This document shows, one piece after another, positions 61,037-64,000 of a DNA stretch of 64,000 nucleotides (the first letter of the stretch is position 1; every line of letters begins with the position of its first letter). Source of the DNA: an uncultured Pelagibacteraceae bacterium (lineage in GTDB: Bacteria > Pseudomonadota > Alphaproteobacteria > Pelagibacterales > Pelagibacteraceae); NCBI GenBank assembly GCA_902522115.1, contig CABYUV010000001.1, forward strand, positions 62,001 to 126,000. Direction: 5' to 3'. The position numbers and the translations under genes were made by a program. The notes under the pieces were generated by a model, which did no database searches, had not been told where the DNA came from, and saw nothing but the letters and a program-made list of their open reading frames with translations.

Positions 61037-61891
61037 ATGTCTAATAAATATATATCTGAACAAACCAATCAATTTAAAGACAAAATAATAATTGTAACAG
61101 GAAGCACCCAAGGAAGTGGAGCTGAGACTGCAAAATTACTTGCAAACAGAGGAGCTAAAGGAATAACTATTTGTGGAAGAAATAATGAAAAAGGAAACAA
61201 GGTAAAATCTGAAATAGAAAGCATAGGTGCAGAATGCTTGTACGTTAGAGCAGATTTAGAAAAACTTGAAGACTGTAAAAAAATAGTTTCTGAAACTGAT
61301 AAAAAATTTAACACAGTAGATTCTTTTATAAATGTTGCTGCTTTTACTGAAAGAGGAACGATCTTAAGCACAACAGAGGAAAATTATGATAAAAATTTTA
61401 ATGTAAATGTAAAAGCTCCCCTCTTTATGATGCAAGACGTTATAAAAATAATGATTAGAGATAAAAAAAAAGGAACTATAGCTCATATTTTATCAATGGC
61501 CGGATATAGTGGTATGCCTTTCTTAACTGCTTACAGTTCTTCTAAAGCAGCATTAGCAGTAATGATTAAAAATGTTGCAAACTCAGTTTCAGGTCATCAA
61601 ATAAGAGTGAATGGTGTAAATCTAGGTTGGACAGATACACCGGCAGAAACAGTCATTCAGAAAAAATTTCACAATGCAGATGATAATTGGTTAAAAAAAA
61701 CTGAAGCAAAAGTTCCTTTTAAAAGATTAAACAAACCTATAGATGTTGCAAAGATACTAGCTTTCTTGTGCTCAGATGAGTCAGGAATTATGACTGGTAG
61801 CATTGTTGACTTTGATCAAACAGTTGCGGGATGGCATTCTTATTCAGCATATGACACCAAGGTGTTAGATGATAGTATTTTGGGTGAGTGA
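61037..61891 (+). CDS. Short-chain dehydrogenase/reductase
   Basis: A 284-aa SDR with TGSTQGSG near 20-27, NVAAFTE in place of NNAG, and YSSSK as catalytic Tyr-Lys. It starts 1 bp after iolG, so it is probably a second oxidoreductase of the inositol or sugar pathway. The C-terminal VDFDQTVAGWHSYSAYDT tail is a distinctive ending. Confidence 0.85.
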   Translation: MSNKYISEQTNQFKDKIIIVTGSTQGSGAETAKLLANRGAKGITICGRNNEKGNKVKSEIESIGAECLYVRADLEKLEDCKKIVSETDKKFNTVDSFINVAAFTERGTILSTTEENYDKNFNVNVKAPLFMMQDVIKIMIRDKKKGTIAHILSMAGYSGMPFLTAYSSSKAALAVMIKNVANSVSGHQIRVNGVNLGWTDTPAETVIQKKFHNADDNWLKKTEAKVPFKRLNKPIDVAKILAFLCSDESGIMTGSIVDFDQTVAGWHSYSAYDTKVLDDSILGE

Positions 61892-61910
61892 ACCGAATTA
61901 AAATTAACTT

Positions 61911-62873
61911 ATGAAAAAAAATAAAATTAGAGATACTGGTTTGGAAGTTACAGAATTAAGTTTTGGAACATCCTCTTTGGGGAGTATGCCAGATACTTAT
62001 GGTTATGAAGTACCAGAGCAAAGAGCTCAAGAAACGTTAAAAAGATTTTTTCAAGGTCCAGTAAATATGCTTGATACTTCAAGAAATTATGCGATGGGCG
62101 AAAGTGAAAAAAGGATTGGAATAGCAATAAAGGAAAATGGTGGTTGGCCAGGAAACTTTGTCTTGTCAACAAAAATTGATAGAAATATGGATACTCTAGT
62201 TCTTGATAAGATAAGAACAAGAGAGTCTATCGAAGAAAGTTTAAAAACTTTAAATGTAGATTCTGTCGATATTTTATTTCTTCATGATCCAGAATATGTA
62301 AAAGATTTAAATGAAGTCACTAAAAAAGATGGGGCATTGGATGAGTTATTTAAAATAAAAGAAGAGGGTTTGGCTAAGGCAGTTGGTTTAGCTATGGGAA
62401 AAATAAATATAATGTTTCCTATTTTAAAAAATTGGGACTTTGATGTGATAATTAATCATAACAGATATACTTTATTAAACAGAGAAGCTGATGAAATGTA
62501 TAGCTACGCTCACAGTAAAAATATATCTATTTTCAATGCTGCTCCTTACGCTGGTGGTGTTTTGGCAAAAGGTCCAAGTAACTTTAAAAAAATAACTTAT
62601 CAAGATGTTACAGAAGAAAAACTTGCGCCTGCTATAGAAATAGAAAAAGTTTGTAAAAAGTATAATGTAGAAATGGGTGCGGCTGCTTTACAGTTTTCAA
62701 TGAAAGATGAAAGAGTCACCTCTACTTTATGTGGGGTCACTAGTGTTCAGAGTATTGAAAAAAACCTATCTTGGGCTGAAACAAGTATCCCAGAAAAATT
62801 TTGGGATGAAGTTTTAAAATTACCTTACTCAACAAAAGATCCAGAATCTGAAAGAAAATATACACCTGGTTAA
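61911..62873 (+). CDS. Aldo/keto reductase
   Basis: A 320-aa (beta/alpha)8 oxidoreductase with the AKR catalytic tetrad D55, Y60 (in LDTSRNYAMG), K88 (STKID) and H125 (FLHDPEY). It resembles the D-threo-aldose 1-dehydrogenase/L-fucose dehydrogenase branch, which oxidises sugars to lactones. It lies 19 bp after the SDR and ahead of another sugar-binding protein. Confidence 0.87.
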   Translation: MKKNKIRDTGLEVTELSFGTSSLGSMPDTYGYEVPEQRAQETLKRFFQGPVNMLDTSRNYAMGESEKRIGIAIKENGGWPGNFVLSTKIDRNMDTLVLDKIRTRESIEESLKTLNVDSVDILFLHDPEYVKDLNEVTKKDGALDELFKIKEEGLAKAVGLAMGKINIMFPILKNWDFDVIINHNRYTLLNREADEMYSYAHSKNISIFNAAPYAGGVLAKGPSNFKKITYQDVTEEKLAPAIEIEKVCKKYNVEMGAAALQFSMKDERVTSTLCGVTSVQSIEKNLSWAETSIPEKFWDEVLKLPYSTKDPESERKYTPG

Positions 62874-63012
62874 ATTTTAAAAAAATTATAAATAAGATAA
62901 CTATATATTTATTTATTAATTTAATTATCAATAATTTCTGGGGATAATTTTTAATTGTAATCAATTTTAAAAATACATAATCTATAAATCATAAATTAAA
63001 AAAGGAGCATAA
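62874..63012. other. AT-rich upstream region of the right-edge binding protein
   Basis: A 139-bp gap of mostly A/T with several TATAAT-like stretches, expected to carry the promoter of the next gene. I see no dyad or RNA gene that stands out. Confidence 0.35.
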
Positions 63013-64000
63013 ATGAAAAAGATTATTATCTCATTAATAATGATGTTTGGAATAATCTCTTCAACTTCATTTGCTGGTACTTTAGTGATAAACACAGATA
63101 CGTCTGATGCAGCACCTAAAGAAGCTTTTGAATATATTATTAAAAAATTTGAAGAAGAAAACCCAGACGTTACAGTAAAATGGAATGTTTTTGACCATGA
63201 AGGTTATAAACAATCCATAAGAAATTTTTTAAACACTGATCCACCTGATGTTGCAAACTGGTATGCTGGAAATAGAATGCTACCATTTGTAAGAGCAGGT
63301 TTGTTTGAAGATGTCTCTGATATTTGGAAAGACTCAGGTTGGGTCGATGGAAACCTTTCTGAAAATATGGAGCATGCTAAAAAATCAATGACGATTGGTG
63401 GTAAGCAATGGGGAATTCCTTACACTTATTATCAATGGGGGGTGTATTACAGGAAAGATCTATTTACAGCAAATGGAATATCTGTACCAACTACATGGGA
63501 TGATTTTGTAGCTGCATGCGCTACTTTAAAAGCTGCAGGCATTACACCTATTACAATTGGATCAAAGTATCTTTGGACAACAGCTGGTGTTTTTGATTAT
63601 TTAAATCTGAGAACAAATGGCTATGAGTTCCATATGGATTTAACACTAGGCAAGGTTCCTTACACAGATCCAAAAGTGCAAGCGGTATTTGATAAATGGG
63701 ATGAGCTTGTGAAACCTGGTTACTTCTTAGAAAATCATGCAGCACTTAGTTGGCAAGAAGCTTTAACTCCTATGGTAAACGGCGAAGCAGCAATGTATGT
63801 GATGGGTAACTTTGCTGTTGCTCCTTTAAAAGAGGCTGGCTTAAGAGATTCTAATTTAGGTTTCTTCCAGTTCCCTGAAATCACACCAGGTATTCCAATG
63901 GCTGAAGAAGCACCTACGGACACTGTGCACATACCTTCTAAAGCTAAAAATAAAACTGATGCTAAACGTTTCTTAATATTTATGTCTCGAGCAGATGTGC
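63013..64000 (+). CDS. Sugar ABC transporter substrate-binding protein (partial)
   Basis: The right edge cuts this gene after 329 codons. A signal peptide (MKKIIISLIMMFGIISSTSFA) is followed by a family-1 binding fold: KKFEEENPDVTVKWNVFDHE, DPPDVANWYAG, GIPYTYYQWGVYYRKDLF and GEAAMYVMGNFAV. AGGAG at 63003-63007 precedes the ATG by 5 bp. It differs clearly from the binding protein at 50779, so it should serve a second transporter beyond the window. Confidence 0.88.
   Translation, partial: MKKIIISLIMMFGIISSTSFAGTLVINTDTSDAAPKEAFEYIIKKFEEENPDVTVKWNVFDHEGYKQSIRNFLNTDPPDVANWYAGNRMLPFVRAGLFEDVSDIWKDSGWVDGNLSENMEHAKKSMTIGGKQWGIPYTYYQWGVYYRKDLFTANGISVPTTWDDFVAACATLKAAGITPITIGSKYLWTTAGVFDYLNLRTNGYEFHMDLTLGKVPYTDPKVQAVFDKWDELVKPGYFLENHAALSWQEALTPMVNGEAAMYVMGNFAVAPLKEAGLRDSNLGFFQFPEITPGIPMAEEAPTDTVHIPSKAKNKTDAKRFLIFMSRADV

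Overview
The window is an AT-rich, tightly packed alphaproteobacterial chromosome segment with many 1-8 bp gene overlaps and no gene-free stretch above 300 bp. It looks like a streamlined marine SAR11 (Pelagibacterales) genome. The evidence is base composition, gene density, and a sodium:solute symporter behind a TPP riboswitch, an arrangement described in SAR11 as thiV. The lineage call is inference; no rRNA or tRNA gene was recognised.

Positions 1-24,800 are mostly core genome: pabB (cut by the left edge), an MFS carrier, cystathionine beta-lyase, mnmA, a DUF3553 protein, a cysQ-like phosphatase, recX, an ABA4-like membrane protein, a DsbA/HCCA-type protein, rhodanese, bcp, amtB, HU, the site-2 protease rseP, YajQ, an SRAP protein, a TPR protein, tesA divergent from ybbA-ybbP, a carbonic-anhydrase-like protein, SOUL, two acetyltransferase-like proteins, TauE, an ABC-2 exporter, a thioredoxin-like protein, thiV with its riboswitch, and a pentapeptide protein. 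Several very short genes (27, 47, 54 and 56 codons) sit between these.

Positions 24,800-64,000 form a continuous carbon-catabolism region of about 39 kb without recognisable mobility genes. It holds: (a) a minus-strand operon with a ribose/fructose-type ABC transporter, a PhyH dioxygenase, an SDR, a mutarotase and a Gfo/Idh/MocA dehydrogenase; (b) a minus-strand tctCBA-SDR-ROK-kinase operon; (c) a pdxA-like gene, a Gfo/Idh gene, an IolD-like ThDP hydrolase, an aldehyde dehydrogenase and an HpcH/HpaI aldolase; (d) a MarR-like regulator with a degenerate PanB-like protein and a C11orf54/DUF1907 homologue, beside a PanE-like reductase and two Fe(II)/2OG-type oxygenases; (e) a Gfo/Idh plus TIM-barrel isomerase pair; (f) a family-1 sugar or polyol ABC transporter with two ATPases, a 63-aa membrane protein and split dihydroxyacetone-type kinase subunits (dhaL-dhaK); (g) a 2-hydroxyacid dehydrogenase, IolE, IolG, an SDR and an aldo/keto reductase; (h) a second sugar-binding protein cut by the right edge.

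Together the second half suggests uptake and oxidation of cyclitols, sugars and polyols. IolG, IolE and IolD cover the first three steps of myo-inositol breakdown, but IolB, IolC, IolJ and IolA are not seen here. The strongest leads for undescribed biology are the alternative lower inositol route, the MarR/PanB-like/DUF1907 operon, the split DhaLK coupled to a two-ATPase transporter, a permease with an inserted soluble domain, and a terminator hairpin lying inside the tctB reading frame.
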